Both the position numbers and the translations under genes were made by a program. DNA of 64,000 nucleotides from Promicromonospora sp042731755 (GTDB lineage: Bacteria; Actinomycetota; Actinomycetes; Actinomycetales; Cellulomonadaceae). Positions 48,800 to 58,085 of this stretch are shown here, one piece after another. The stretch lies in the NCBI RefSeq assembly GCF_042731755.1, contig NZ_JBHWLR010000007.1, positions 1 to 64,000 of the forward strand, in the 5' to 3' direction. Each line of letters opens with the position of its first letter. The first letter of the stretch is position 1. The notes beneath the pieces are model-generated. The model was not told where the DNA came from and ran no database searches. It was given only the letters and a program-made list of their open reading frames with translations.

Positions 48800-51601
48800 A
48801 TGCCGACCTCAAACTTTCGGCGAATCCTTCCCTCAGCCCGGCGGGCCTGTGCGTCGCTGGTGGCCTCGGGCGTGGTGCTCGGTCTTACGGTGACGACCGC
48901 CGGTGCGACGCCAACCCATGGAGCACAGGTGGGCAGTGCAGGCGCGGTGGTCGAGACGGCCACCGACTCCCTGGACCCCACCTTCGTGCAGGAGGGAACG
49001 CCCAGTACGAACGGCGGGCAGGTGGTCCGCTGGGGTGACCTCGGTGGCACCAACGCGCCGCCAGCTCTTCCGCCCGGGGTGTTCGCGACGGCCCTCACCT
49101 CCGACTCGTTCACCGTTCTGGTGCTCCGGAGTGACGGAAATGTCGATTGGCGCCGTTACCACGACACAGACAGCGTCACGCATCATCTACAGGCCCCGCC
49201 GAACACGAAGTACACGGCGATATCGACGGGTGGGACCGGGGAAGAGCATGTGCTCAGGTCCGACGGCGTGGTGGTGGACCTGAACAGCCGAGTTGTCACG
49301 ACGCCTCCCGAAGGCTTGAGGTATACGGCGATCGCCCCTGGACTCGCGCTGCGGTCGGACGGTGTGCTTGAGCCCTCAGGGACGCCGGAAGTGATGTGCC
49401 CCGACGCCAGCGATCCAGGCCCCGGATTGCGCTACACGGCTATCTCCGCGCGCGACTCGGGCAGCCGCTGGGTCGCGCTGCGCGGCGATGGGGCGTTCGT
49501 GTACTGCCGGGTCGAGAACGACGAGCCCCGAGCGACCGTGTTCGAACCACCCGCGGACACGCGCTTCATCGGCGTCGACATGGGTCAGGTCGAGGCTGTC
49601 GCCGCCACAGCGGATGGCCGGATCATCTCGTCGGAGAACGGGCTCGTCGCGGTCGCGCCGACCGGACGATCGATCGTCTCGCTCGCCGCAATCCGATATG
49701 GCCGGGGAGCCGCAGCCCTGGACGACGGAACAATTCTCAGCTGGGGGCTCAGTGGCAAAGACGCGGCCCCACCCGTGGTTCCCGCCGAGCGCGCTGTCTT
49801 CTCAGCGGTCACCGGCCAAGGGGATTACGGTCAGCACTGGGCGATCATGGTGGGCGACCCCATCCCGGTGGAGGTGTCCGTCCTGCCGATGCTGCCTGCC
49901 GACCGTCCGTTGCGCGTCACGGATCACCTCCGAGTCAATGTCGCCGCAACACTCGGAGACGGGACCCCGATCACCGGTCTGGCAGAGACCACTGTGCGGA
50001 CTCCCGACGGGCAAGAGCGCGCGCTCGAGGCAGAAAGCCTGTGGCCCTCCTCTACGGACATCTACCTCATGCCCCGCGACCACGCGCAGGTCGGAAGCCA
50101 CGACGTGGCTGTGACCTTTTCCGGGTCGCCCTACGCCACGACCACCATCGAGAACACCTTCGACTTCGTCGAACCCAGCCCGGTCGCACTGACCACCTCG
50201 GGTCCGAGGACCTGGCGCCAGGGCTCCGAGGACACGCTCTGCTTCACACTCGACACGGAGGACGGATCACCCCTCTGGCGGGAGTCGGAACACCAGACCA
50301 CCATCAGCGTGGACGGTGATCCGGGACAGTCCTATGACTGGTACCAACCCAATCAGGAAGGCACGCGGATCACGGCGTGCCTGCACGACCTCTCTCTCGA
50401 GCCGGGGACGTACACAGCCCGGTTCACCCATGAAGGCTGGGGCGAGGCCGACTCGCCATCGTGGAGCGGAGAGATCGTCGTCCTTGCCCCGCCTGCAACG
50501 CGTATCGAGAGCAACCTCCCGTTGTCGTGGCACTACGGACAGATGCCTGACTTGATCGGGGTCGACGTGCGGTCCGACTCGCTCGTTCCGGCCGGAGTCG
50601 CCAGGCTCTACCTCGACGACCGGGCGGTGTTCGCATTCGGATACAGCGCGCAGCTCGACGGAACTGGTCATGGCTGGATCAGGACGGGCGACGAGGACGA
50701 GCTGGTTCCCGGCACCTATCCGATGGTCCTGAAGTTCCGAGCAGACGGCGGCTTCCTCGACTCCCAGCTCAAGCGGACGGTCACCGTCAAGCCTGCAACG
50801 TTCACAACGGCCACTCCGACGATCATTGGAACACCGCAGGTCGGCGCGAAGCTGACCGCCGCCACCGGCATCTGGTCGCCGACACCCAGCAGCTTCCGCT
50901 ACGCATGGAAGGTCGCCGGCGTCGCGGTTGCCGGCGCGACGTCGAGCACCTTCACCGTCCCCGCCTCGGCGGCGGGCAAGAAGGTCACCGTCACGGTCAC
51001 TGGCCTCAAGCAGTACTACGAGTCGTCGGCGACCAGCGCCCCCACATCCGCCGTCGCCCCCGGGACGTTCACTGCCCCGAAGCCCACGATCAAGGGCACG
51101 GCGAAGGTCGGCGCGACGCTGACGGCGACCCGCGGGACGTGGTCGCCCACTCCGTCGTCCGTGAAGTACGTGTGGAAGGCGAACGGAACGACCATCTCCA
51201 CGCGGACGTCGAGCACGTTCGTGGTGCCGGCTTCGGCGAAGGGGAAGCGGCTGACCGTCACGGTTATCGGCACGCGCACGGGGTACACGACGAGGTCGGT
51301 CGCCAGCTCCGCGACCTCGACGGTCGCCGCAGGGACCTTCACCGCGCCGCGGCCCACGATCACGGGGACCAAGCGGGTCGGGTCGACGCTCACGGTGAGC
51401 CGCGGGACGTGGTCGCCGGCGCCGTCGTCGGTGAAGTACGTGTGGAAGGCGGACGGGGCGACCATCTCGACCCGGACGAGCAACCGGTTCGTGATCCCGG
51501 CGCGGGCCCGCGGCAAGCACCTGACGGTCACGGTGACCGGCTCACGGGCCGGGTACACGACCAGGTCGGTGACGAGCACCGGGACGGTGACCATCCGCTG
51601 A
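48800..51601 (+). CDS. Secreted RCC1-like propeller plus Ig-like repeats
   Basis: 933 residues. The ATG at 48800 follows GGAG; a longer frame from 48686 has no ribosome binding site. Signal peptide to about residue 37. Residues about 60-350 have RCC1-like blades (VVRWGDLGG, VLVLRSDGNVDW, VALRGDGAFVY, AAALDDGTILSWG). Two beta-sandwich domains follow, then three Ig-like repeats from about residue 670 (ATPTIIGTPQVGAKLTAATG, KPTIKGTAKVGATLTATRGT, RPTITGTKRVGSTLTVSRGT). These repeats match those of the gene at 44283-46289. No anchor signal. Probably an extracellular binding protein. Confidence 0.85.
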   Translation: MPTSNFRRILPSARRACASLVASGVVLGLTVTTAGATPTHGAQVGSAGAVVETATDSLDPTFVQEGTPSTNGGQVVRWGDLGGTNAPPALPPGVFATALTSDSFTVLVLRSDGNVDWRRYHDTDSVTHHLQAPPNTKYTAISTGGTGEEHVLRSDGVVVDLNSRVVTTPPEGLRYTAIAPGLALRSDGVLEPSGTPEVMCPDASDPGPGLRYTAISARDSGSRWVALRGDGAFVYCRVENDEPRATVFEPPADTRFIGVDMGQVEAVAATADGRIISSENGLVAVAPTGRSIVSLAAIRYGRGAAALDDGTILSWGLSGKDAAPPVVPAERAVFSAVTGQGDYGQHWAIMVGDPIPVEVSVLPMLPADRPLRVTDHLRVNVAATLGDGTPITGLAETTVRTPDGQERALEAESLWPSSTDIYLMPRDHAQVGSHDVAVTFSGSPYATTTIENTFDFVEPSPVALTTSGPRTWRQGSEDTLCFTLDTEDGSPLWRESEHQTTISVDGDPGQSYDWYQPNQEGTRITACLHDLSLEPGTYTARFTHEGWGEADSPSWSGEIVVLAPPATRIESNLPLSWHYGQMPDLIGVDVRSDSLVPAGVARLYLDDRAVFAFGYSAQLDGTGHGWIRTGDEDELVPGTYPMVLKFRADGGFLDSQLKRTVTVKPATFTTATPTIIGTPQVGAKLTAATGIWSPTPSSFRYAWKVAGVAVAGATSSTFTVPASAAGKKVTVTVTGLKQYYESSATSAPTSAVAPGTFTAPKPTIKGTAKVGATLTATRGTWSPTPSSVKYVWKANGTTISTRTSSTFVVPASAKGKRLTVTVIGTRTGYTTRSVASSATSTVAAGTFTAPRPTITGTKRVGSTLTVSRGTWSPAPSSVKYVWKADGATISTRTSNRFVIPARARGKHLTVTVTGSRAGYTTRSVTSTGTVTIR

Positions 51602-51938
51602 CGCGGCGGCACCGCGGCAGCCCGCCACGGCCGGGGGGGGGGGGGGGTGCGAGGAGGGTAACACCCGACCCCTGCGTCCTCCCCCCCGAAAGACAGGGAG
51701 GGGGGGGGCCCCTTCCGGCACCCCCACAGCTGCGAANNNNNNNNNNACAAGGGGGGGGGGAAAGAGCAAGGGGGGGGGGACCACCGGAGGACGGGGAGGA
51801 ACGGGGGAACCCCCAAAGGGGGGGGGGGGCGACTCCCGACGCCTCCCCCACCCCGGCCTTTCGGCGCCCGACCCCAGAAATATCGGGGAGAAGTACCCAT
51901 CTCGGACACACCGCGATGCCCCGAACCCGGGCATGACG
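51602..51938. other. Scaffold gap with homopolymer-rich, low-quality sequence
   Basis: Ten N at 51737-51746, flanked by long G and C runs (up to 14 G) that are not seen elsewhere in the window. No gene can be supported. The real distance between the propeller gene and the tRNA terminator is unknown. The frames that read across the N run are artefacts. Confidence 0.8.
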
Positions 51939-51967
51939 AAGGCCCCGACTCTCTGAGCCGGGGCCTT
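51939..51967 (-). terminator. Terminator of tRNA-Leu
   Basis: AAGGCCCCG ... CGGGGCCTT with an extended stem (51939-51951 with 51955-51967, one wobble), 10 nt past the 3' end of the tRNA. Confidence 0.75.
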
Positions 51968-51977
51968 GCGTACAACG

Positions 51978-52061
51978 TGCGCGAGGGGGGAGTTGAACCC
52001 CCACGCCCTTTCGGGCACACGGACCTGAACCGTGCGCGTCTGCCTATTCCGCCACTCGCGC
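51978..52061 (-). tRNA. tRNA-Leu (anticodon CAG)
   Basis: 84 nt. Acceptor GCGCGAG pairs with CTCGCGC, discriminator A. The D arm, the anticodon stem CACGG/CCGTG with loop TTCAGGT (anticodon CAG), a long variable arm (TGTGCCCGAAAGGGCGT) and the T arm GGGGGTTCAACTCCCCC are all present. The CCA end is not encoded. A leucine tRNA at this place next to fhaA is also known in other actinobacteria. Confidence 0.96.
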
Positions 52062-52113
52062 GCTGCGAGGATGACGCTAGCACGACTCGGAGGGCAGTTC
52101 CGAATCCAATAAC

Positions 52114-52129
52114 CGTGAAGTGGTTCACG
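52114..52129. promoter_or_regulatory. Perfect palindrome between tRNA-Leu and fhaA
   Basis: CGTGAA-GTGG-TTCACG lies in the 240-bp divergent region. On the plus strand there are candidate -10 boxes TAGCGT (about 52147) and TACGAT (52256-52261) for the fhaA operon. On the minus strand TAGCGT (52079-52074) suits the tRNA. The palindrome could be an operator for either. Nothing else is evident in 52062-52301. Confidence 0.4.
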
Positions 52130-52301
52130 TCCCGCCGCAGGTCTAGTAGCGTGCGGATCCGCCCACGTCTCTCCTCGCCGCGCCACCTGAGGGAAGATCG
52201 GAGAAGATCCGCAGGACATCCACAGTATTGGAGTCTGCGGGGACCTACCGGTCTATACGATCTAGGTAGTCTGCCCGGCGCAGACCCTGGAAGGAGGTGG
52301 C

Positions 52302-53018
52302 ATGGGCGCCCTGGACCGCTTCGAGAAGAGCGTGGAGCGCATGATGAACAACGCGTTCGCCAAGGTGGGACGTGGCGAAGTGAAGCCCGTCGAGCTGGCG
52401 AGCAGGCTGCGGCGTGAACTGGACGACCGTGCCGCGGTCGTCGGACGCGACCGTACCGTCGCACCGAACGAGTTCACGATCGAGCTTGCTCCCGACGACT
52501 TCGCCCAGATCGAGGCGTGGGGTGCACAGACCCTCGCCGACGAGCTCGCGTCCAACATCACGGCGTACGCCGCGACGCAGCACTACGCGTTCGTGGGCCC
52601 TGTGAGCGTGACGTTCGACGAGCAGTACGAGCTGGTGCCCGGCCGCTTCACCGTGCGGTCGCGCAGCGTGCAGGGAAGCGTCGCCCCGGCGACCTCCGGC
52701 GCGCCGACGGGACGGCACCCGCTCATCGACATCGATGGTCAGCGCTACCTGCTCACCGGACCGGTGACCGTCATCGGGCGCGACGCCGAGGCGGACATCG
52801 TGGTGGACGACCCGGGTGTCTCCCGGCGTCACCTCGAGATCCGCGTGACGCCGGACGGCGTCGTGGCGACCGACATGGGCTCCACCAACGGCCTGTACGT
52901 CGAGGGCCACCAGGTTCCTGCCGCGACCCTGCTCGATGGCAACACGATGACCATCGGCCGTACCCGCATCATGTTCTGGACCGGCAGCGCGTCCGGTGCG
53001 GACAACGAGGACTGGTGA
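52302..53018 (+). CDS. fhaA: FhaA, DUF3662 and FHA-domain protein
   Basis: 238 residues. The N-terminal DUF3662 domain (GALDRFEKSVERMMNNAFAK, to about 125) is followed by a short linker and an FHA domain (about 145-230: VIGRDAEADIVVDD, VSRRHLEI, MGSTNGLYVEG). FHA domains bind phosphothreonine, and FhaA in mycobacteria is a substrate or partner of PknA/PknB and MviN in peptidoglycan control. The linker is much shorter than in Mycobacterium. It has a strong ribosome binding site (GGAAGGAGG). First gene of the operon. Confidence 0.96.
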   Translation: MGALDRFEKSVERMMNNAFAKVGRGEVKPVELASRLRRELDDRAAVVGRDRTVAPNEFTIELAPDDFAQIEAWGAQTLADELASNITAYAATQHYAFVGPVSVTFDEQYELVPGRFTVRSRSVQGSVAPATSGAPTGRHPLIDIDGQRYLLTGPVTVIGRDAEADIVVDDPGVSRRHLEIRVTPDGVVATDMGSTNGLYVEGHQVPAATLLDGNTMTIGRTRIMFWTGSASGADNEDW

Positions 53019-53028
53019 ATAAACCGAA

Positions 53029-53520
53029 ATGAGTGAGCTGACGTTCACCCTGCTCCGGCTGGGCTATCTCGTGCTGCTGTGGGTGTTCGTGCTCTCCGCC
53101 GTCGCAGTGCTTCGGCGCGACCTCGCGGGGCCACGCACGTCCAGCGGCCGGCGGCGCCGGCCCGAGCTGGCGGGGCCGGCCCCGACGCCGACCCCGGGTG
53201 GCGGTGCGCCCCGCGCACCCCAGCGCGGTGGCCCGTCGCGGCTCGTCGTGGTTGCCGGCCCGCTGACCGGGACGACCATTCCCCTCACCTCGTCCGGAGT
53301 GCTGATCGGGCGCGCGCCGAGCTGCACCCTCGTGCTCGACGACGACTACTCGTCCTCGCGTCACGCGCGGATCTTTCCCCAGGGCGGCCAGTGGTTCGTG
53401 GAGGACCTCGGTTCCACGAACGGCACCTACATCGGTGAGGAGCGGGTGCAGGGCGTCATCCCGCTCGGCCTCGGTGTAGGCGTGCAGATCGGACAGTCCG
53501 TCGTCGAGCTCCAGGGATGA
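53029..53520 (+). CDS. fhaB: FhaB (FipA), membrane FHA protein
   Basis: 163 residues. A membrane helix at about 5-28 (LLRLGYLVLLWVFVLSAVAV), a Pro/Arg linker, and an FHA domain at about 75-160 (LIGRAPSCTLVLDD, SSSRHARIF, LGSTNGTYIGEE). In mycobacteria the homologue links division protein FtsZ/FtsQ to phosphorylation by PknA. 10 nt after fhaA. Confidence 0.95.
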   Translation: MSELTFTLLRLGYLVLLWVFVLSAVAVLRRDLAGPRTSSGRRRRPELAGPAPTPTPGGGAPRAPQRGGPSRLVVVAGPLTGTTIPLTSSGVLIGRAPSCTLVLDDDYSSSRHARIFPQGGQWFVEDLGSTNGTYIGEERVQGVIPLGLGVGVQIGQSVVELQG

Positions 53521-53527
53521 CCACCAC

Positions 53528-55051
53528 GTGACCGTGACCTTGCGGTATGCCGCGCGCTCCGACGTCGGCCTCGTCCGCTCCAACAACCAGGACTCCGCGT
53601 ACGCGGGGCCCAACCTCCTCGTCGTGGCCGACGGGATGGGCGGGCACGCCGGCGGCGACGTCGCGTCCGCGCTGACCATCGCGGCCCTGGTGGGCCTCGA
53701 CCGGCCCGACCACAGCTCCGACCAATCGATGTCCGAGCTGGAACGCTCGATCGACCGCGCCCGGCAGGACCTCGTCGACGCCACCACGGCCGACCCGGAC
53801 CTGGCCGGCATGGGCACCACCGTCACCGCGCTGCTGAAGTCCGGCAACACGCTTGCCATGGCCCACCTGGGCGACTCGCGCGCGTACCTGCTGCGGGGCG
53901 GCACGCTCGCCCAGGTCACCGTGGACCACACCTTCGTGCAGCACCTGGTCGACACCGGCCGGATCACGCCGGACGAGGCCGAGAGCCACCCGCAGCGCAA
54001 CGTCGTCATGCGGGTCCTCGGCGACTTCGACCTGGACCTCACCCCCGACCTGTCGATCCGCGAGGCGGTGCCGGGCGACCGCTGGATGCTCTGCTCCGAC
54101 GGCCTGTCCGGGTTCGTGCCGGACAGCGAGATCGCCGAGGTCCTCAGCACCGTCCCCGACCCGTATGACGCCGTCGAGCGGCTCGTCTCGATGTCCATGC
54201 GCGCGGGCAGCACCGACAACATCACCGTGGTCGTGGCCGACGTCCTGGACGACGCCGCCGCCGCGGGCACCACGGCCACCGTCACCCCGGAGATCGTCGG
54301 CTCGGCCGCCCTCGCGGGCGTGACCGCGGCCGGCGGCGGCACGCCCTCGACGAGCGCCGCTCCGCACTCCGACATCGACGGCGACACCGTGACCGGCTTC
54401 AGCCGCGGCGGCGCGGCGCAGGGCGGACAGCAGGCACCGGCCCCCGTGGCGGTGGGCGTGCTGTCCGACCCGACGGCCCAGGACAACCTGGCCGACACGC
54501 TCGAGCAGGCCATGATCGCGGGCGGCACCGACGAGGAGCAGTACCAGCCGGACATCCAGCCCGACGACGACCTGGCCGAGGAGACCGACGAGGAGGCGCC
54601 GACGCGCAAGAAGCGCGTCTGGCTCACCGTGGTCGGTGCGCTGCTGCTGGTCGTGGGCCTCGTCCTGGCGGGTTGGGGCGGCTACCGCTGGACCCAGACC
54701 CAGTACTACGTGGGTGAGTCCGACGGCCAGGTCGCGGTGTTCCGCGGCATCCCGGCCACGGCCGGGCCTCTTACCTTCTCGACGGCGGTCGAGCTCACGG
54801 GCACGCGCGTCGACGACCTGCCTACCTTCGTCGCGGACCGGGTGAACGAGACCATCCGCGCCACCTCGCTCGAGGACGCCCGCGGGCGCGCCGAGCGGCT
54901 GATCGCCGAGGCGACCGTGGAGACCGAGCCGTCGGCCTCGCCGTCGCCCTCGTCCACCCCGACGCCGACCTCGAGCGAGCCGGCCAGCACCTCGACGCCG
55001 AAGTCCACGCCCACCGCCTCCAAGGACACCGCGACGGGAGGGAACGGATGA
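53528..55051 (+). CDS. pstP: PstP, serine/threonine protein phosphatase (PP2C type)
   Basis: 507 residues. The cytoplasmic PP2C domain (1-240) has all the metal motifs: VGLVRSNNQDS, ADGMGGHAGGD, LGDSRAYLL, SDGLSGFV and STDNITVVV. An acidic linker, one membrane helix (about 362-385) and an outside domain of about 75 residues follow, then a Ser/Thr/Pro-rich tail. It reverses the kinases encoded downstream. The start is a GTG at 53528, seven bases after fhaB. The stop overlaps rodA (ATGA). Confidence 0.96.
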   Translation: MTVTLRYAARSDVGLVRSNNQDSAYAGPNLLVVADGMGGHAGGDVASALTIAALVGLDRPDHSSDQSMSELERSIDRARQDLVDATTADPDLAGMGTTVTALLKSGNTLAMAHLGDSRAYLLRGGTLAQVTVDHTFVQHLVDTGRITPDEAESHPQRNVVMRVLGDFDLDLTPDLSIREAVPGDRWMLCSDGLSGFVPDSEIAEVLSTVPDPYDAVERLVSMSMRAGSTDNITVVVADVLDDAAAAGTTATVTPEIVGSAALAGVTAAGGGTPSTSAAPHSDIDGDTVTGFSRGGAAQGGQQAPAPVAVGVLSDPTAQDNLADTLEQAMIAGGTDEEQYQPDIQPDDDLAEETDEEAPTRKKRVWLTVVGALLLVVGLVLAGWGGYRWTQTQYYVGESDGQVAVFRGIPATAGPLTFSTAVELTGTRVDDLPTFVADRVNETIRATSLEDARGRAERLIAEATVETEPSASPSPSSTPTPTSSEPASTSTPKSTPTASKDTATGGNG

Positions 55052-56553
55052 CCGCCCTTCAGCCCGAGGAGAAGGCCCCGGCCCGCGTCGCCGAGGCGAT
55101 CCTGCTGGTCGTCGCGCTGGCGCTCGGCATGGGCGGCATGTGGATGGTGGGCTACTCCATGGAGGACGGCCTGCCCGAGGGGTTCTGGACGTACTCGCTC
55201 GTCCTGGCCGCACTGGCCTTCACGGCGCACATCGTGCTCCGGCTGCGGGCGCCCTACGCCGACCAGGTGATCCTGCCCGCCGTGATCCTCCTGAACAGCG
55301 TCAGCATGGCGATGGTGCTGCGGCTCGACCTGTCGCCGAGCGTCATGATGGCGGGTGCCAACGCGCCGCGGCACATCATGTGGTCCGCGATCGGGATCAT
55401 CCTCGCCTGCATCATCATCTTCGTCATCCGCGACCACCGCAGCCTGCGCCGCCTGACCTACACGGCGATGATCGTCGGCATCGTGCTGGTCGTCCTCCCC
55501 CTGGTCCCCGGCCTGGGCAAGGAGATCAACGGCGCACAGATCTGGATCTTCATCGGCCCGTTCTCGCTGCAGCCGGCCGAGTTCGCCAAGATCGCGTTCG
55601 CCGTGTTCTTCGCGGGCTACCTGGTCGCGAACCGCGACACGCTGGCGCTGGCCGGCAAGAAGTTCCTGGGCCTCCAGCTCCCGCGCCTGCGCGACCTCGG
55701 CCCCATCCTCATCGTCTGGGCCGTCTCGCTGGCGGTCCTCGTCGGCGAGAAGGACCTCGGTACCTCCCTGCTGTTCTTCGGTCTGTTCGTCGGCATGCTC
55801 TACCTGGCCACCGACCGGGTCGGCTGGATCGTCATCGGCCTCACGATGTTCGCCGCGGGCGCCGTCGTCGCCTGGTCGATCTTCAGCCACGTGCAGGCCC
55901 GTGTCGACGTCTGGCTCGACCCGCTCAACCCGGAGCTCTACGACCGAGTCTTCGGCGGGTCCTACCAGATCGTCCAGGGCATGTTCGGCATGGCGTACGG
56001 CGGCATGTTCGGCGCCGGCTGGGGCGAGGGGTTCCCGGACCGCGTGCCGTTCGCCTTCTCCGACTTCGTGTACTCCTCCCTGGGCGAGGAGCTCGGCCTC
56101 ACCGGCCTGCTGGCGATCCTGCTGATCTACCTGGTGATCGTGCAGCGCGGCCTGCGCCACGCGATCGGCGTGCGTGACGGCTTCGGCAAGCTGCTCGCGG
56201 GCGGCCTCGCGTTCGTCATGGCGCTGCAGCTCTTCGTCGTCGTGGGCGGCATCACCCGCGTCATCCCGCTCACCGGTCTGACCCTGCCGTTCATGGCGCA
56301 GGGTGGATCGTCCCTGCTCGCGAACTGGATAGTCATCGCCCTCATGCTGCGTATCTCCGACGCCGCCCGGCGACCGTCGGCCTTGCCGACCCGCGGCACC
56401 CTGGCCGACCCCGCGCCCGCAGTGGTGGGCGGCGGCGCGATCGAGGTCGGGGGGCCGGGTGCGGCCCCGGTCCAGGCGGGGACCGAGGCCGGTGCAGGCC
56501 GCGGACCGACGCCCGACGAGGCGACCCAGATCGTGCGGGGGGTGGACCTGTGA
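55048..56553 (+). CDS. rodA: RodA/FtsW-family (SEDS) peptidoglycan polymerase
   Basis: 501 residues, ten or more membrane helices. SEDS proteins polymerise glycan strands with a partner PBP. Typical segments are INGAQIWIFIGPFSLQPAEF near 155-174, KDLGTSLLFFGLFVGML near 234, a YQIVQGMFGMAYGGMFGAGW loop near 305-325, and the late GLTLPFMAQGGSSLLANW. A disordered, Pro/Gly/Ala tail of about 70 residues follows. Translationally coupled to pstP and to pbpA on both sides. Confidence 0.96.
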   Translation: MTALQPEEKAPARVAEAILLVVALALGMGGMWMVGYSMEDGLPEGFWTYSLVLAALAFTAHIVLRLRAPYADQVILPAVILLNSVSMAMVLRLDLSPSVMMAGANAPRHIMWSAIGIILACIIIFVIRDHRSLRRLTYTAMIVGIVLVVLPLVPGLGKEINGAQIWIFIGPFSLQPAEFAKIAFAVFFAGYLVANRDTLALAGKKFLGLQLPRLRDLGPILIVWAVSLAVLVGEKDLGTSLLFFGLFVGMLYLATDRVGWIVIGLTMFAAGAVVAWSIFSHVQARVDVWLDPLNPELYDRVFGGSYQIVQGMFGMAYGGMFGAGWGEGFPDRVPFAFSDFVYSSLGEELGLTGLLAILLIYLVIVQRGLRHAIGVRDGFGKLLAGGLAFVMALQLFVVVGGITRVIPLTGLTLPFMAQGGSSLLANWIVIALMLRISDAARRPSALPTRGTLADPAPAVVGGGAIEVGGPGAAPVQAGTEAGAGRGPTPDEATQIVRGVDL

Positions 56554-58085
56554 ACGCGACCCTGCGCCGCCTGTCCACCGTCGTCATGGTGATGTTCCTG
56601 GCCCTCATGGTCTCGACCACCTGGATCCAGTTCGTCCAGGCAAAGAGCCTGAACGAGGATCCCAGGAACGTCCGAGGCACCTACAGCGCGCTCGGCCGGG
56701 ATCGCGGACCGATCGTCGTGAGCAACGGCGACCCGATCGTCACGTCCGTCCCGGTGGACGACAACTTCAAGTACCAGCGCACCTACTCCGACGGCGACGC
56801 CGGTGCGGCCGCCGTGTTCGCGCCGGTCACGGGTTACTTCAGCATCAACGGCTCCATCACCGGTATGGAGCGGTACGCGAACAGCTACCTGGCGGGCGAG
56901 GACGACTCGCTCTGGCTGGACCGCCTCCAGAACCTCATCACGGGCGAGGAGGCGCAGGGTTCCTCGGTCGAGCTCACGATCGACCCCAAGGTTCAGAAGG
57001 CCGCCTGGGACGCCCTGGGCGACAACGTCGGCGCGGCCGTGGCCATCAACCCGAAGACGGGCGCCATCCTCGCGATGGTCTCCAAGCCCTCGTTCGACCC
57101 GAACGCGCTGTCCTCGCACGACGGCAAGGCGGCCACCGCTGCCGCCGAGAAGGTCCTCAACGCCAAGCCGCAGGTCAACTCGATCGGCGGCGAGGAGCGG
57201 CTCAGCCCCTACGGCCCCACGATCAACCGCACCATCAACGCGATCTATCCGCCCGGCTCGACGTTCAAGCTGCTCACGTCGGCCGCCGCGATCGAGTACG
57301 ACGGCATGTCGCCCTCCACCCAGATCCCGGCGCCGAACGACTACCAGCTCCCCGGCACGACCGGGGACGGCGGCAAGGTGCGGAACTTCGACGGCGAGAC
57401 CTGCTCGACGACGGGCCAGATGACGCTCAAGGACGCCCTGCGGATCTCCTGCAACACCGCCTTCCTCGGACTTGCGAACACGGTGGGCAAGGACGGCATG
57501 CAGCAGATGTTCCAGGACTTCGGCTTCACCGACTCGCTCGAGATCCCGATGACGACCTCGGTCGGCGTCTACCCGGGCCTCTCCGACAGCGCTACGGACG
57601 ACTCCGCCGCGCGCATCGCGCTGTCCGGCATGGGCCAGGGCGACCTCCGCATGACGCCGCTCCAGGTGGCCATGATCTCCGCGGCCATCGCGAACGACGG
57701 CGACCTCATGGAGCCCTACCTCATCCAGAGCGTGCGGGACAGCGACCTCGAGCTCGTCAGCCAGACCAAGCCGAACCGTTACAAGAGCCCGTTCTCCTCG
57801 TCCACAGCCGACGCGCTGACCGAGATGATGGTCGCGGTGGTCGAGGACGGCTCCGGCACGGGCGCGCAGATCCCGGGTGTCCAGGTGGCCGGCAAGACCG
57901 GTACCGCCGAGGACGACCCCCGGTCGCCCACGCTGTGGTTCACCTCCTTCGCCCCGGCCGACGACCCGCAGGTCGCCGTGGCCGTGGTGCTGGAGAACGA
58001 GGGCCAGTCCACCAACGAGACCACGGGTGGCGCCCTCGCCAGCCCGATCGCCGCGCAGATCATGCAGGCGGCGATCTCGAAATGA
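56550..58085 (+). CDS. pbpA: PbpA, class B penicillin-binding protein
   Basis: 511 residues. An N-terminal helix (about 8-30), a dimerisation region, and the transpeptidase domain with the three motifs SxxK (PPGSTFKLL, Ser near 236), SCN (near 296) and KTGTAE (near 448). It is the crosslinking partner of RodA. GTG start overlapping the rodA stop (GTGA). Length normal. Confidence 0.97.
   Translation: MNATLRRLSTVVMVMFLALMVSTTWIQFVQAKSLNEDPRNVRGTYSALGRDRGPIVVSNGDPIVTSVPVDDNFKYQRTYSDGDAGAAAVFAPVTGYFSINGSITGMERYANSYLAGEDDSLWLDRLQNLITGEEAQGSSVELTIDPKVQKAAWDALGDNVGAAVAINPKTGAILAMVSKPSFDPNALSSHDGKAATAAAEKVLNAKPQVNSIGGEERLSPYGPTINRTINAIYPPGSTFKLLTSAAAIEYDGMSPSTQIPAPNDYQLPGTTGDGGKVRNFDGETCSTTGQMTLKDALRISCNTAFLGLANTVGKDGMQQMFQDFGFTDSLEIPMTTSVGVYPGLSDSATDDSAARIALSGMGQGDLRMTPLQVAMISAAIANDGDLMEPYLIQSVRDSDLELVSQTKPNRYKSPFSSSTADALTEMMVAVVEDGSGTGAQIPGVQVAGKTGTAEDDPRSPTLWFTSFAPADDPQVAVAVVLENEGQSTNETTGGALASPIAAQIMQAAISK

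Noticed and set aside
51542..52464. Long frames reading across the second N run and over tRNA-Leu
   Set aside because: They pass through N, homopolymers and a tRNA, and their proteins are Pro/Arg-rich with no domain.
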